Assembly (NCBI RefSeq): GCF_000166415.1
Contig: NC_014654.1
Coordinates: 930,001 to 994,000 of the forward strand
Reading direction: 5' to 3'
DNA from: Halanaerobium hydrogeniformans
Lineage (GTDB): Bacteria; Bacillota; Halanaerobiia; Halanaerobiales; Halanaerobiaceae
DNA: 64,000 nt
The position numbers and the translations under genes were made by a program. Shown in pieces: positions 25,120-33,576 of this stretch. Within the stretch, counting starts at the first letter, position 1; each line of letters starts with the position of its first letter. The notes beneath the pieces are model-generated. The model searched no databases, was not told the origin of the DNA, and saw nothing but the letters and a program-made list of their open reading frames with translations.

Positions 25120-26029
25120 AGAAGCACACGTACTTGTATTAGATATTTTTAATCGTTTTGATCTTGAAATCAAGGCAGGCCGAAGTGGTATTAAAAATAA
25201 AATTACTGTTAGTGATATAAAAAGGCCGGGTATAGAATTAGCAGGTTTTTGGGAGCATTTTTATCCAGAGAGAATTAATTTGATAGGTACAACTGAACTT
25301 TCTTTCTTAAGAGGCTTAGATGAAAATGTCTTTATAGAAAGGATAGATGAATATGTTTCTTATGATCCGGTTTGTATTATTGTTGCAAGGGGAGAAGAAA
25401 TACCAAAATATCTGCTTAAAAGAGCTGAAGATAAAGGAATACCCATTTTGTCAACTAAGATTACTACCACTAGATTTAGCAGTATGCTTTTAAATTATTT
25501 AGAAGAAAAGCTGGCTCCTTTAACCGTTATCCATGGAGTTTTAGTAGATATTTATGGAATAGGGGTTTTGATTAAAGGAGAAAGTGGAATCGGTAAAAGT
25601 GAAACAGCAATCGAATTGGTTAAACGTGGACATCGCCTGGTAGCAGATGATATAATTGAAATTAAAAAGATTGGAGAACTGCGTTTATCGGGTAGTGCTC
25701 CTGAAAATGCCCGCTATTTTTTAGAAATGAGGGGAATAGGAATAATCAATGTTAAAACCCTTTTTGGGGCTGGAGCTGTTAAACATGATTCACCAATAAA
25801 TCTGGCAGTTCGGCTTGAAAAATGGGTGGAAGGATATGATTACGAAAGATTGGGCTTAGATGATCACAAAACAGAAATTATGGGTCTAGAGATAGACGAG
25901 ATTGTTATTCCTGTTAAACCGGGTCGTAATCTGGCCCTGGTACTTGAGGTTGCGGCAATGAATTATAGGATGAAAACGATGGGTTACAATGCGGCTGTAG
26001 ATTTTACAGAAAATATTATGAAAAAATAA
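25112..26029 (+). CDS. hprK: HPr kinase/phosphorylase
   Basis: The 305-residue bifunctional enzyme phosphorylates HPr on serine with ATP and reverses the reaction with phosphate, controlling carbon catabolite repression. The N-terminal domain ends near residue 130. The catalytic domain shows Walker A GESGIGKS (about 156-163), then HRLVADDIIEI and the C-terminal signature LEMRGIGIINVKTLFG. Presence of HprK implies an HPr elsewhere. The start overlaps the end of the ROK kinase. Confidence 0.97.
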   Translation: MAEEAHVLVLDIFNRFDLEIKAGRSGIKNKITVSDIKRPGIELAGFWEHFYPERINLIGTTELSFLRGLDENVFIERIDEYVSYDPVCIIVARGEEIPKYLLKRAEDKGIPILSTKITTTRFSSMLLNYLEEKLAPLTVIHGVLVDIYGIGVLIKGESGIGKSETAIELVKRGHRLVADDIIEIKKIGELRLSGSAPENARYFLEMRGIGIINVKTLFGAGAVKHDSPINLAVRLEKWVEGYDYERLGLDDHKTEIMGLEIDEIVIPVKPGRNLALVLEVAAMNYRMKTMGYNAAVDFTENIMKK

Positions 26030-26053
26030 TCTAAACAGCAGAGGTGATTAAAA

Positions 26054-26992
26054 TTGACTTTACTTAGCAGAAAAATCTGGCAAATAATAATCTTATTATC
26101 AATCCTCATTTTCCTGATTTCTTTTTTGATGACAGCTGTTTCAGCAGCTGAATATCGAGTTGTTTTTAATCACCTTGATGCTCGTGGAGATGACTTTGGC
26201 CCAGGAGATTATGAATATCCTTTAAATCATATTTTCCATCAGGCTGATAATCTTTTTGATATCCAGGCTTTAACAATTTTCGAATCAGAGCACAGTTATC
26301 GTTTTCGCTTTTCTTTTGGAAATTTGACTGATCCCTGGGATTCAGAATATGGGTTTTCACTACCTTTAATAGAAATCTATCTTGATAATCAGAGTTCAGG
26401 AGCCGATCAGCCTTTTCATGAAGGTGCTAACATATCTTTTTCTGATGATTTTAAGTGGAATAAATTTTTGAAAATTAGCGGCTGGTGGGCCAGACTTTAT
26501 ACACCAGAAAGTGAAGAAGAATTTCTTAACTTAAATGAACTGGCCCTTGATGATAAACACCAGGCCCAAAGTGCAGAAATTATTAGAGATGATAATGATC
26601 TGTATTTAACTTTAGCTAAAAGTGAGCTTGGTTCATTAGATGACAGTTCAATTGTGCTGCTTGTTGGCAGCTTTGATCCTTTTGGTTATGATTATTACAG
26701 AGATCTTTCGCGGCGGAGGCAGCTCTGGAAGATTTATACAGAAACAGACTTAGATCTAGCTAAAGCACCTCGAGTTATGGATATTTTAACTCCAGGTCCT
26801 TACAGTCAGCGAGATATTTTAGATAATGAGCTGGCAGAAGTACCGGCAATAAGGGTCAAACCTCCTCTACCTACGCGAAGGAGAGGATTAATAGAATTTT
26901 TTATGATTGAAAACTTATTGATTGTATTTGCTTTTCTAATTTATCTTGTATTGATAAAGGTAATTGTTCATAAATTTGAATATAAAAAATAA
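26054..26992 (+). CDS. Membrane-anchored glucodextranase DomF-like protein
   Basis: The 312-residue protein has a signal peptide (about 8-33) and a C-terminal helix (about 282-305) followed by a basic tail, so the bulk faces outside the inner membrane. The central part matches the C-terminal binding module of glucodextranase (PF09985): DARGDDFGPGDYEYP, FDIQALTIFES and YGFSLPLIEIYLDNQSSGAD. In known proteins this module binds carbohydrate or cell wall. No catalytic glycosidase domain is fused here. It is in a same-strand run after hprK. The start is TTG with GAGGTG upstream. Confidence 0.75.
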   Translation: MTLLSRKIWQIIILLSILIFLISFLMTAVSAAEYRVVFNHLDARGDDFGPGDYEYPLNHIFHQADNLFDIQALTIFESEHSYRFRFSFGNLTDPWDSEYGFSLPLIEIYLDNQSSGADQPFHEGANISFSDDFKWNKFLKISGWWARLYTPESEEEFLNLNELALDDKHQAQSAEIIRDDNDLYLTLAKSELGSLDDSSIVLLVGSFDPFGYDYYRDLSRRRQLWKIYTETDLDLAKAPRVMDILTPGPYSQRDILDNELAEVPAIRVKPPLPTRRRGLIEFFMIENLLIVFAFLIYLVLIKVIVHKFEYKK

Positions 26993-27022
26993 TATCAGTT
27001 TAGTTTGATTTGAGGTGAGAAG

Positions 27023-27997
27023 ATGAGAGATACTCCAATTAAATTTGCTAAAAATATATTAAAAGATGTTTCCCGAAGCTTTGCTTTGACCATTCCCATG
27101 CTCGATAAGATCATTAAAGATGAGGTGCTTGTTAATTATCTTCAGGATAGGATTCTTGATAACTTTGAAGATGAAATTCAACCTCCAGATCTTAAGTTAC
27201 AAAAGAGGATGATGGATAAGGTAAGCAGAATATTTTCACCTGAAGATTATGATCGTCAGGAAGATTTTAAAGAAATTAAAGCTAAAAGTGCTTTAATTAA
27301 GGATGCAGATTTATCTCGCTTAAATTATAATATTGATATAATTTATCAGGCATATCAAAGCTTCGACTTAGAAACTCAAAAAATATCACATAAGTGGCTG
27401 CAGGAAATGAAGCTGGGAATGCAAAAATATTTGACTAAAACGGTAGAAAACTTTACAGAACTGGATGAATATTGTTATTATGTAGCTGGAACGGTTGGTG
27501 GTTTTTTGACTGAGCTGATCATCTACAAATTAGATTTTGCTGCAGAAGATAAAGAGATTTTGCTGGATAATTTTAATGAGGCCGGTCTATTTTTACAAAA
27601 AGTTAATCTGATCAGGGATATCAAAGATGATTTAGAAAATAGAGAAAAACACTTCTGGCCTTTAAAGGAATTAAATATTACAGAAGAAGAACTGCTCAAC
27701 AGAGAAAATGAATCTAGGGTGATGGAAGCTTTAGATAAAATGCTGGATGATTTACTCAAACATACAGCAGCTTTAAAAAAATACTATCATGCTCTACCAC
27801 AAAGTTTGAGCGGCTATAAGAAGTTCTTTGCAGTTAATAATGCTCTTGGCTTAGCTACGGTTGAGAAATTACGGGATAATACAGCTGTTTTTTATGGTGA
27901 TAAAGCTGTTAAGGTTTCTAAATTAGCCTTTGCCAATATTTTGCGAGCACCAGAGAAATATTTTTTAAAATATTGTTCTAAATACATAACAGACTAA
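27023..27997 (+). CDS. Squalene/phytoene synthase-like prenyl condensing enzyme
   Basis: The 324-residue protein shows the head-to-head prenyl synthase pattern. SRSFALTIPML is followed by the first Asp-rich motif DRILDNFEDE (about 45-54), then YCYYVAGTVGGFL (about 152-164), and the second motif LIRDIKDDLENREKHFWP. Such enzymes couple two farnesyl or geranylgeranyl diphosphates. The opening block is closer to squalene synthases than to phytoene synthases. No cyclase, desaturase or other terpenoid gene is adjacent, so the end product is unknown. ATG is preceded by GAGGTGAG. Confidence 0.85.
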   Translation: MRDTPIKFAKNILKDVSRSFALTIPMLDKIIKDEVLVNYLQDRILDNFEDEIQPPDLKLQKRMMDKVSRIFSPEDYDRQEDFKEIKAKSALIKDADLSRLNYNIDIIYQAYQSFDLETQKISHKWLQEMKLGMQKYLTKTVENFTELDEYCYYVAGTVGGFLTELIIYKLDFAAEDKEILLDNFNEAGLFLQKVNLIRDIKDDLENREKHFWPLKELNITEEELLNRENESRVMEALDKMLDDLLKHTAALKKYYHALPQSLSGYKKFFAVNNALGLATVEKLRDNTAVFYGDKAVKVSKLAFANILRAPEKYFLKYCSKYITD

Positions 27998-28051
27998 ATA
28001 ATTATGGCAATTGGAGCTGTACCATAAATTGAAAGGAGCTAAACTTTAAAA

Positions 28052-28900
28052 ATGGATTTTTTATTGATCACAGGTATGTCAGGAGCTGGCAAATCACTTG
28101 CTTTAAATCATTTTGAGGATAGAGGCTATTTTTGTGTTGATAATTTACCACCTGCTTTAATTTCTAAGTTTGCAGAAATTTGTCTGCAGTCTGATCTAGA
28201 AAAAATTGCCCTTGTCAGTGATATTAGAGGCAGAGAGTTTTTTAATGATCTTTTTGCAGAGCTGGGAAAATTAGAAAAACTTGAATTAGATTATAATATA
28301 TTATTTTTAGAAGCTTCTGATGATATTTTAATAAGACGATATAAAGAAAGCAGAAGACGTCATCCCCTTGATAAAGAAGGAAGAGTTCTTGATGCTATTC
28401 AGCAGGAGAGAAAAATCCTTGAAGAGCTTAGAGGACGGGCAAGTAAGGTTATTGATACAGGAGAATTAAAAATTGCAGAACTTCAGGAGGAACTAGATAA
28501 TCTTTATATCAGTCAGGATCAAAAAAGTTATTTGCAGATTAGTTTAATTTCTTTTGGCTTTAAATATGGTATACCGCTTGATGCTGATCTGGTTTTTGAT
28601 GTACGCTTTCTGGCCAACCCATATTATGTAGAATCACTAAAAGAAAAAACAGGTGAGGACAAAGTTGTACAGGATTATATATTGAAATGGCCGATTACCG
28701 AAAAGTTTTATGAGAAATTTTTTGATTTAATTAAATTTTTGATTCCCGAATATAAAAATGAGGGCAAAAGTCATCTCGCTATAGCAATTGGCTGTACAGG
28801 AGGAAAACATAGATCTGTTACAACGGTTTTAAAATTATCAGAAGTTTTAGCAGAACAGGATTTAAACTATAATATAGAACATCGTGATATAGATAAATAA
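28052..28900 (+). CDS. rapZ: RNase adapter / nucleotide-binding protein RapZ
   Basis: The 282-residue protein has Walker A GMSGAGKS (about 8-15), the block RRHPL typical of the family and the C-terminal signature IGCTGGKHRSV. In E. coli RapZ directs RNase E to GlmZ; in Firmicutes (YvcJ) its role is less clear. It forms the conserved rapZ-yvcK-whiA cluster with 38 and 32 bases between genes. Confidence 0.96.
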   Translation: MDFLLITGMSGAGKSLALNHFEDRGYFCVDNLPPALISKFAEICLQSDLEKIALVSDIRGREFFNDLFAELGKLEKLELDYNILFLEASDDILIRRYKESRRRHPLDKEGRVLDAIQQERKILEELRGRASKVIDTGELKIAELQEELDNLYISQDQKSYLQISLISFGFKYGIPLDADLVFDVRFLANPYYVESLKEKTGEDKVVQDYILKWPITEKFYEKFFDLIKFLIPEYKNEGKSHLAIAIGCTGGKHRSVTTVLKLSEVLAEQDLNYNIEHRDIDK

Positions 28901-28938
28901 GATTAAGGTTAATTTATCTTAATAAAGGAAGTGTAATT

Positions 28939-30219
28939 ATGAACCTGCCTAAATGGTTTTTTCCAGGTTTGGGTGTTAAAAGATGGTTTATTTTGATGAT
29001 TTTTGCTTTTACTTTAATAAGTATTGGCATAACACCATTATTAGGTTTTGACCTAGGTGTTTTTGTAACTGAATATTTAACATTTCATTTAAATAATTTA
29101 ATTGGAGAAGGTACAGAAATCGCCCTGAAATCTATCGCAGTGATAATGGTTGTTGGGGGATTATTTACTATATACTATTCTTTGATTAAAATAAGAGCTG
29201 AACTTAATACCCATATAACACCACATTCAGAGATTTTAGACCTTTTATATGAAAAAAGGCGCTCAAACAAAGGTCCAGAAATTGTTGCTTTTGGTGGAGG
29301 GACTGGTTTAGCTAATTTGTTAAGAGGGTTGAAAAAAAATAGCGATAATTTGACAGCAGTTGTCACTGTTGCAGATGATGGAGGTAGTTCTGGGCGCTTA
29401 AGAGATGAAATGGGTATATTGCCTCCTGGTGATATTCGCAACTGTCTGGTAGCTTTAGCTGACCGGGAACCGCTGATGGAAAAATTATTTCAGCACCGCT
29501 TTAAATCAAATGGTGGTCTGGAGGGCCATAGTTTTGGCAACCTATATATAGCTGCAATGACAGAGGTTTTAGGTGATTTTGAAGAGGCTGTACTTGCTTC
29601 CAGTAAAGTTCTAGCAATTAGAGGTAAGGTATTAGCTGCAACAAATGAAAATATTAAATTGGGTGCTGTTTATGAAGATCAGGAAAAAAGAATTGGTGAA
29701 TCCGCAATCCCTGCCGATAACAAAAAGATTGAAAGAGTATTTTTAACACCTGAAAATCCTAAAACAACTCCTGAAGTAAAAGCAGCAATTGCTGGAGCAG
29801 ATGTTATAGTAATCGGCCCTGGTAGTCTATATACCAGTATTTTACCCAATTTACTGGTTGAAGGGATCGCAGATGCTATCAGAGAGAGTGATGCTTTAAA
29901 AATATATATTTGCAATGTGATGACCCAGGCCGGTGAAACTGATGGTTATACAGCTGCTGATCATGCTAAAGCAATTATAGATCACTGTGGAGAAGGAATT
30001 TTCGATTATATTATTCTTAACAACCAGACAGGAACAAAAGAATTAAGGAAAAAATATGAAGCTGAAGGTGCTTATCCGGTCAAAATAGACCGTAAACGCT
30101 TAAAAAAATTAGGTTTAAAAACTATAGAAAAAGATCTTTTGAAAAAAAACAGTTATCTTCGCCATAATCCTGATGCTTTAGCTGAGTTGATCTATAAGCT
30201 TAATGCAGAAAAAAAATAA
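28939..30219 (+). CDS. yvcK: YvcK/CofD-like gluconeogenesis factor with membrane N-terminus
   Basis: The 426-residue protein has two N-terminal helices (about 15-35 and 60-82). A YvcK domain follows from about 113, with GGGTGLANLLRGLK, VTVADDGGSSGRLRDE, PPGDIRNCL and GPGSLYTSILPN. YvcK binds UDP-sugars and is needed for growth on gluconeogenic carbon and for cell-wall homeostasis. The extra membrane segment is absent from B. subtilis YvcK but occurs in clostridial forms. It lies in the rapZ-yvcK-whiA operon. Confidence 0.94.
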   Translation: MNLPKWFFPGLGVKRWFILMIFAFTLISIGITPLLGFDLGVFVTEYLTFHLNNLIGEGTEIALKSIAVIMVVGGLFTIYYSLIKIRAELNTHITPHSEILDLLYEKRRSNKGPEIVAFGGGTGLANLLRGLKKNSDNLTAVVTVADDGGSSGRLRDEMGILPPGDIRNCLVALADREPLMEKLFQHRFKSNGGLEGHSFGNLYIAAMTEVLGDFEEAVLASSKVLAIRGKVLAATNENIKLGAVYEDQEKRIGESAIPADNKKIERVFLTPENPKTTPEVKAAIAGADVIVIGPGSLYTSILPNLLVEGIADAIRESDALKIYICNVMTQAGETDGYTAADHAKAIIDHCGEGIFDYIILNNQTGTKELRKKYEAEGAYPVKIDRKRLKKLGLKTIEKDLLKKNSYLRHNPDALAELIYKLNAEKK

Positions 30220-30251
30220 TATTATTAAAATTATTAAAGTAGGTGTTTAAA

Positions 30252-31175
30252 ATGTCATTTACTGATCAGGTTAAAGAAGAATTAACCCGAGCAAAAAAGA
30301 AAAGTTATCAGGAGCAGCTGGCAGAATTAGCTGCTTTGATAAGAGTTGATGGCTCAATTCAGATATCTAATAAACATCTTTCTTTAAAAGTTAAACTATA
30401 TCATGGCAATTTAGCCAGGAGGATATATTCGTTGATCAAAGATCGTTTCGGCTTTGATATAGAGATTAGAGTAAGACAGCATAAAAAATTCAACTTAAGT
30501 CATAGTTATGATATTATTGTTACACCCCAACCGGGGATTAGAGAATTTTTACTTGAGCTGGGTTTTTTAACTCCTCAAAACAATTTGATTTTTCACATTA
30601 AAGAAGAATATTTAGAAAATAGGAAGCTGGCCCAGGCATATTTAAGGGGTATCTTTTTAGCGGGAGGGTCTGTAAATAGTCCCAAAAGTGAATATCACCT
30701 TGAATTCCGCTGTGAAAGGGAGAGCCTTGCTGAAGATTTAATTAAATTACTTGCTAAATTTGAGCTGGATGCCCATCAAACTGAGCATAAGGGCTTTTAT
30801 GTTGTTTATTTCAAAAGCTATGATGAGGTTATAAAGGTTTTAAATATTATTGGAGCCCATCAGGCGATGTTAAAAATGGAAAATGATCATATAGTTAAGC
30901 AATTAAAAAATGATGTAAATCGTAGAGTAAATTTTGAAACAGCAAATCTAGAGAAATCTGTTTCTGCAGCTATGGATCAGCTGGAAAATATAAGAATAAT
31001 TGAGAGAGAAAAAGGTTTGGAGAACTTAAGCCCCAGTTTAAGGGAAATGGCCCAGGTTAGAAGAGAAAATCCCTATGCTTCACTTAAAGAATTAGGTGAG
31101 ATTCTGGATTTAAGTAAATCAGGTGTAAATCATCGTCTCAGGAGAATTAAAAAAATTGCTGAAAATTTAGCTTGA
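30252..31175 (+). CDS. whiA: Sporulation/cell-division regulator WhiA
   Basis: The 307-residue protein has a LAGLIDADG-like N-terminal part (ELAALIRVDGSIQ; AYLRGIFLAGGSVNSP) and a C-terminal helix-turn-helix (SLKELGEILDLSKSGVNHRLRRI). In Firmicutes it affects division and chromosome segregation. ATG 30252 follows AGTAGGTG; the in-frame upstream codon at 30243 lies inside that site. The last codons overlap the -35 of the cggR promoter. Confidence 0.95.
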   Translation: MSFTDQVKEELTRAKKKSYQEQLAELAALIRVDGSIQISNKHLSLKVKLYHGNLARRIYSLIKDRFGFDIEIRVRQHKKFNLSHSYDIIVTPQPGIREFLLELGFLTPQNNLIFHIKEEYLENRKLAQAYLRGIFLAGGSVNSPKSEYHLEFRCERESLAEDLIKLLAKFELDAHQTEHKGFYVVYFKSYDEVIKVLNIIGAHQAMLKMENDHIVKQLKNDVNRRVNFETANLEKSVSAAMDQLENIRIIEREKGLENLSPSLREMAQVRRENPYASLKELGEILDLSKSGVNHRLRRIKKIAENLA

Positions 31176-31199
31176 TTTATTTTCAAATGATGATATAAT
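31172..31199 (+). promoter_or_regulatory. Promoter of the cggR-glycolytic operon
   Basis: TTGATT (31172-31177), a 16-bp spacer and TATAAT (31194-31199) with an extended TGA before it. The -35 overlaps the whiA stop codon. A leader of about 125 bases precedes cggR. Confidence 0.7.
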
Positions 31200-31241
31200 A
31201 AACATGAAGGAAAAAATATTCTTAACTAAATAAACTATTAC

Positions 31242-31267
31242 AGCTGATTATTAAGTCAGCTTTGTTT
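31242..31267 (+). terminator. Hairpin with T-rich tail in the cggR leader
   Basis: AGCTGA (31242-31247) pairs with TCAGCT (31256-31261) around an 8-nt loop, followed by TTGTTTTTG. It lies downstream of the cggR promoter, so it may end read-through from whiA and also thin out cggR transcription. The stem is short. Confidence 0.45.
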
Positions 31268-31276
31268 TTGGCTTTA

Positions 31277-31315
31277 TTGGGACATTTTTGTTCCGTTTGG
31301 ACAAAATCGTTCCAA
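31277..31315 (+). promoter_or_regulatory. Probable CggR operator (two related half-palindromes)
   Basis: TTGGGACA-N5-GTTCC (31277-31294) is followed by TTGGACA-N5-GTTCCAA (31297-31315). The copies are about 20 bp apart, two helical turns. B. subtilis CggR binds two similar GGGAC/TGTC-type units downstream of its promoter and is released by fructose 1,6-bisphosphate. Location just upstream of cggR fits a roadblock-type autoregulator. Confidence 0.65.
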
Positions 31316-31330
31316 CTCGGAGGCTTAGTT

Positions 31331-32377
31331 ATGAAAAAACTTTTTAAAATTCAAGAAAAATTAGTTCCAGAAATTGTAGAAAGAGCTCAACAGCGTTATA
31401 ATATACTGAGAGGTATTTATTATAATCAACCTGTTGGCAGAAGAGCACTTGCCAGGATATTAGATCTTAGTGAGAGAAAAATCAGGAATGACCTTGAATT
31501 TTTTGAAAAAAATGCTTTTATTACTATTACTCCCTCAGGAACAAGAATAACTAGAATTGGCGAAGAATTTTTGATAGAATTAGATGAATACATAAAAGAA
31601 TTAAGAAATATTAGCTATTTAGAAAAAAAACTTGAAAATATATTAGGACTTCAAAAGGTTAAACTTGTTAATGGTGCTGTTCCTGCTGATAATATAAAAG
31701 TAGAAATCGGTCGAATGGCATCACAGTTATTGAAACAAGAAATCAAAGATGGAGACATTCTTGCTGTAACAGGAGGGACAACCCTGGCCCAGGTGGCCGC
31801 TGAAATGACATATAGTCCTGAATCCTATGATATTACAGTTGTACCAGGTAGAGGTGGTCTCGGTGAGAATGTTGAGATCCAGGCAAATACGATTGTAGCA
31901 CAAATTGCTAAAAAGCTAGGTGGAAGTTATCATCTGCTGCATATACCTGATAATATTGCCCAGGAAAATATCCATCCTTTAATCACAGAACCCAGTATAC
32001 AAAAGACACTGGAAATTTTGAAGAAAGCAAACATTTTAATTCATGGTGTTGGTACTGCTGAAGACATGGCCGGTCGGCGAGGAATGAACGAAAAAGAAAT
32101 AAAGGAATTACTGGCAGCCGGTGCTGTTGGTGAAGCCTTTGGATTCTATTTTAACTATCTAGGTGATATAGTTTATTCTACAAGTAGTGTTGGCTTAAAC
32201 TTGAGTGATTTAAAAGTCATAGAAAAAGTTATAGTCGTGGCTGGTGGAGAAAACAAAGCTGAAGCAATAATAGCAGCTGTCTCTAATGTATACCAGGATA
32301 TTTTAATAACTGATGAAAATACAGCCAGGAAAATTATCTCTCTTAAGGGGGGTGAGGCCGAAGCAGGGGCTGAATAA
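31331..32377 (+). CDS. cggR: Central glycolytic genes regulator (SorC/DeoR family)
   Basis: The 348-residue repressor has an N-terminal helix-turn-helix (about 30-65; GRRALARILDLSERKIRNDLEFF) and a C-terminal SorC sugar-phosphate-binding domain (about 90-345; DILAVTGGTTLAQVA, VVPGRGGLGE, LIHGVGTAEDMAGRRGM). It should sense fructose 1,6-bisphosphate and repress the downstream glycolytic genes. ATG 31331 follows CGGAGG; the longer in-frame form would read through the operator. Confidence 0.93.
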   Translation: MKKLFKIQEKLVPEIVERAQQRYNILRGIYYNQPVGRRALARILDLSERKIRNDLEFFEKNAFITITPSGTRITRIGEEFLIELDEYIKELRNISYLEKKLENILGLQKVKLVNGAVPADNIKVEIGRMASQLLKQEIKDGDILAVTGGTTLAQVAAEMTYSPESYDITVVPGRGGLGENVEIQANTIVAQIAKKLGGSYHLLHIPDNIAQENIHPLITEPSIQKTLEILKKANILIHGVGTAEDMAGRRGMNEKEIKELLAAGAVGEAFGFYFNYLGDIVYSTSSVGLNLSDLKVIEKVIVVAGGENKAEAIIAAVSNVYQDILITDENTARKIISLKGGEAEAGAE

Positions 32378-32471
32378 TTAAATCAGTAATCCATCGAAGT
32401 CTTGAAGTTTTGTAATTTAAATTTTGCACAATAAATGTTTAATGTTCCATAATTATAAGGAGGTATTTTAA

Positions 32472-33470
32472 ATGACAAAAAAAGTAGCAATTAATGGTTT
32501 TGGAAGAATTGGTAGAGGATTTTTAAGACTTGTAGAAGGTAGAGACGTAGACATGGAAGTAGTAGCAATTAATGACCTGGTAAATGTAGATAACTTAGCT
32601 TACTTATTAAAGTATGATTCTGTACATGGACGTTTTGATGGTACAGTAGAAGTTAAAGATGACAATACTTTAGTTGTTAATGGTAAAGAAATTAATGTAA
32701 CTGCAATTAAAGATCCTGCAGATTTACCATGGGCAGAACATAATATTGATGTTGCAATAGAAGCAACCGGTGTATTCCGTCATAAAGAGCAAGTTATGAA
32801 GCACATTGAAGCTGGAGCTAAAAAAGCTATTCTAACAGTTCCTGCGAAAGATGAAATTGATAACACAATTGTACTTGGTGTTAATGATGATGATCTGAAG
32901 GATGATGATCTGATTCTTTCTAATGCATCCTGTACTACTAATTGTCTGGCCCCAATGGCTAAAGCATTAAATGATGAGTTTGGTATCAAAAAAGCTCTAA
33001 TTACTACTGTTCATGGTTATACAACAAGTCAGGCTATCTTAGATATGCCAGCTTCAAAAACTAGAAGAGGTAGAACAGCAGCTGAAAATATTATTCCAAC
33101 TACAACTGGTGCTGCTATTGCTACAACTAAAGTACTGCCTGAATTAGAAGGCAAAATTGATGGTATGGCTATTCGTGTTCCTGTACCTAATGGCTCCTGT
33201 GTTGACGGAGTATTTACTTTAGAAAAAGATGTTACAGTAGAAGAAGTAAATGCAATGTTTAAAGAAAAAGCAGAAGGAGAAATGAAAGGTATCCTTGGCT
33301 ATACAGAAGAAGAATTAGTTTCCAGAGATATTATGGGACAATTTGAATCTTCAATGATAGATGCTGAGTCCACTATGGTTGTTAATGGAAATATGGTAAA
33401 AGTTATTTCCTGGTATGACAATGAACTAAGTTATACCAATAGAGTTATTGACTTAGCTTTAAAAGTATAA
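32472..33470 (+). CDS. gap: Glyceraldehyde-3-phosphate dehydrogenase, type I
   Basis: The 332-residue glycolytic enzyme has the Rossmann start INGFGRIGRGFLR, the catalytic cysteine in SNASCTTNCLAP and the phosphate-binding STTGAA-type motif TTTGAAIATTKVLPEL. NDL around residue 35 suits NAD+ specificity. It is the first enzyme of the five-gene glycolytic run behind cggR. AAGGAGG precedes ATG. Confidence 0.97.
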   Translation: MTKKVAINGFGRIGRGFLRLVEGRDVDMEVVAINDLVNVDNLAYLLKYDSVHGRFDGTVEVKDDNTLVVNGKEINVTAIKDPADLPWAEHNIDVAIEATGVFRHKEQVMKHIEAGAKKAILTVPAKDEIDNTIVLGVNDDDLKDDDLILSNASCTTNCLAPMAKALNDEFGIKKALITTVHGYTTSQAILDMPASKTRRGRTAAENIIPTTTGAAIATTKVLPELEGKIDGMAIRVPVPNGSCVDGVFTLEKDVTVEEVNAMFKEKAEGEMKGILGYTEEELVSRDIMGQFESSMIDAESTMVVNGNMVKVISWYDNELSYTNRVIDLALKV

Positions 33471-33486
33471 ATAATTAATACATTTA

Positions 33487-33520
33487 TTTCAGGGTCAGGT
33501 TCGCCTGTCCCTGAAATTTT
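33487..33520 (+). other. Stable UUCG-capped hairpin between gap and pgk
   Basis: A 13-position stem with one T-T mismatch (33487-33499 with 33504-33516) is capped by TTCG, and TTTT follows. It may be a partial terminator or an mRNA-stabilising and processing element giving gap a higher transcript level than pgk. Confidence 0.7.
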
Positions 33521-33576
33521 AATGTTAAGTAAATATAAAGGATTTTACTGAAGAATATAAGTGGAGGTGGATTTTA

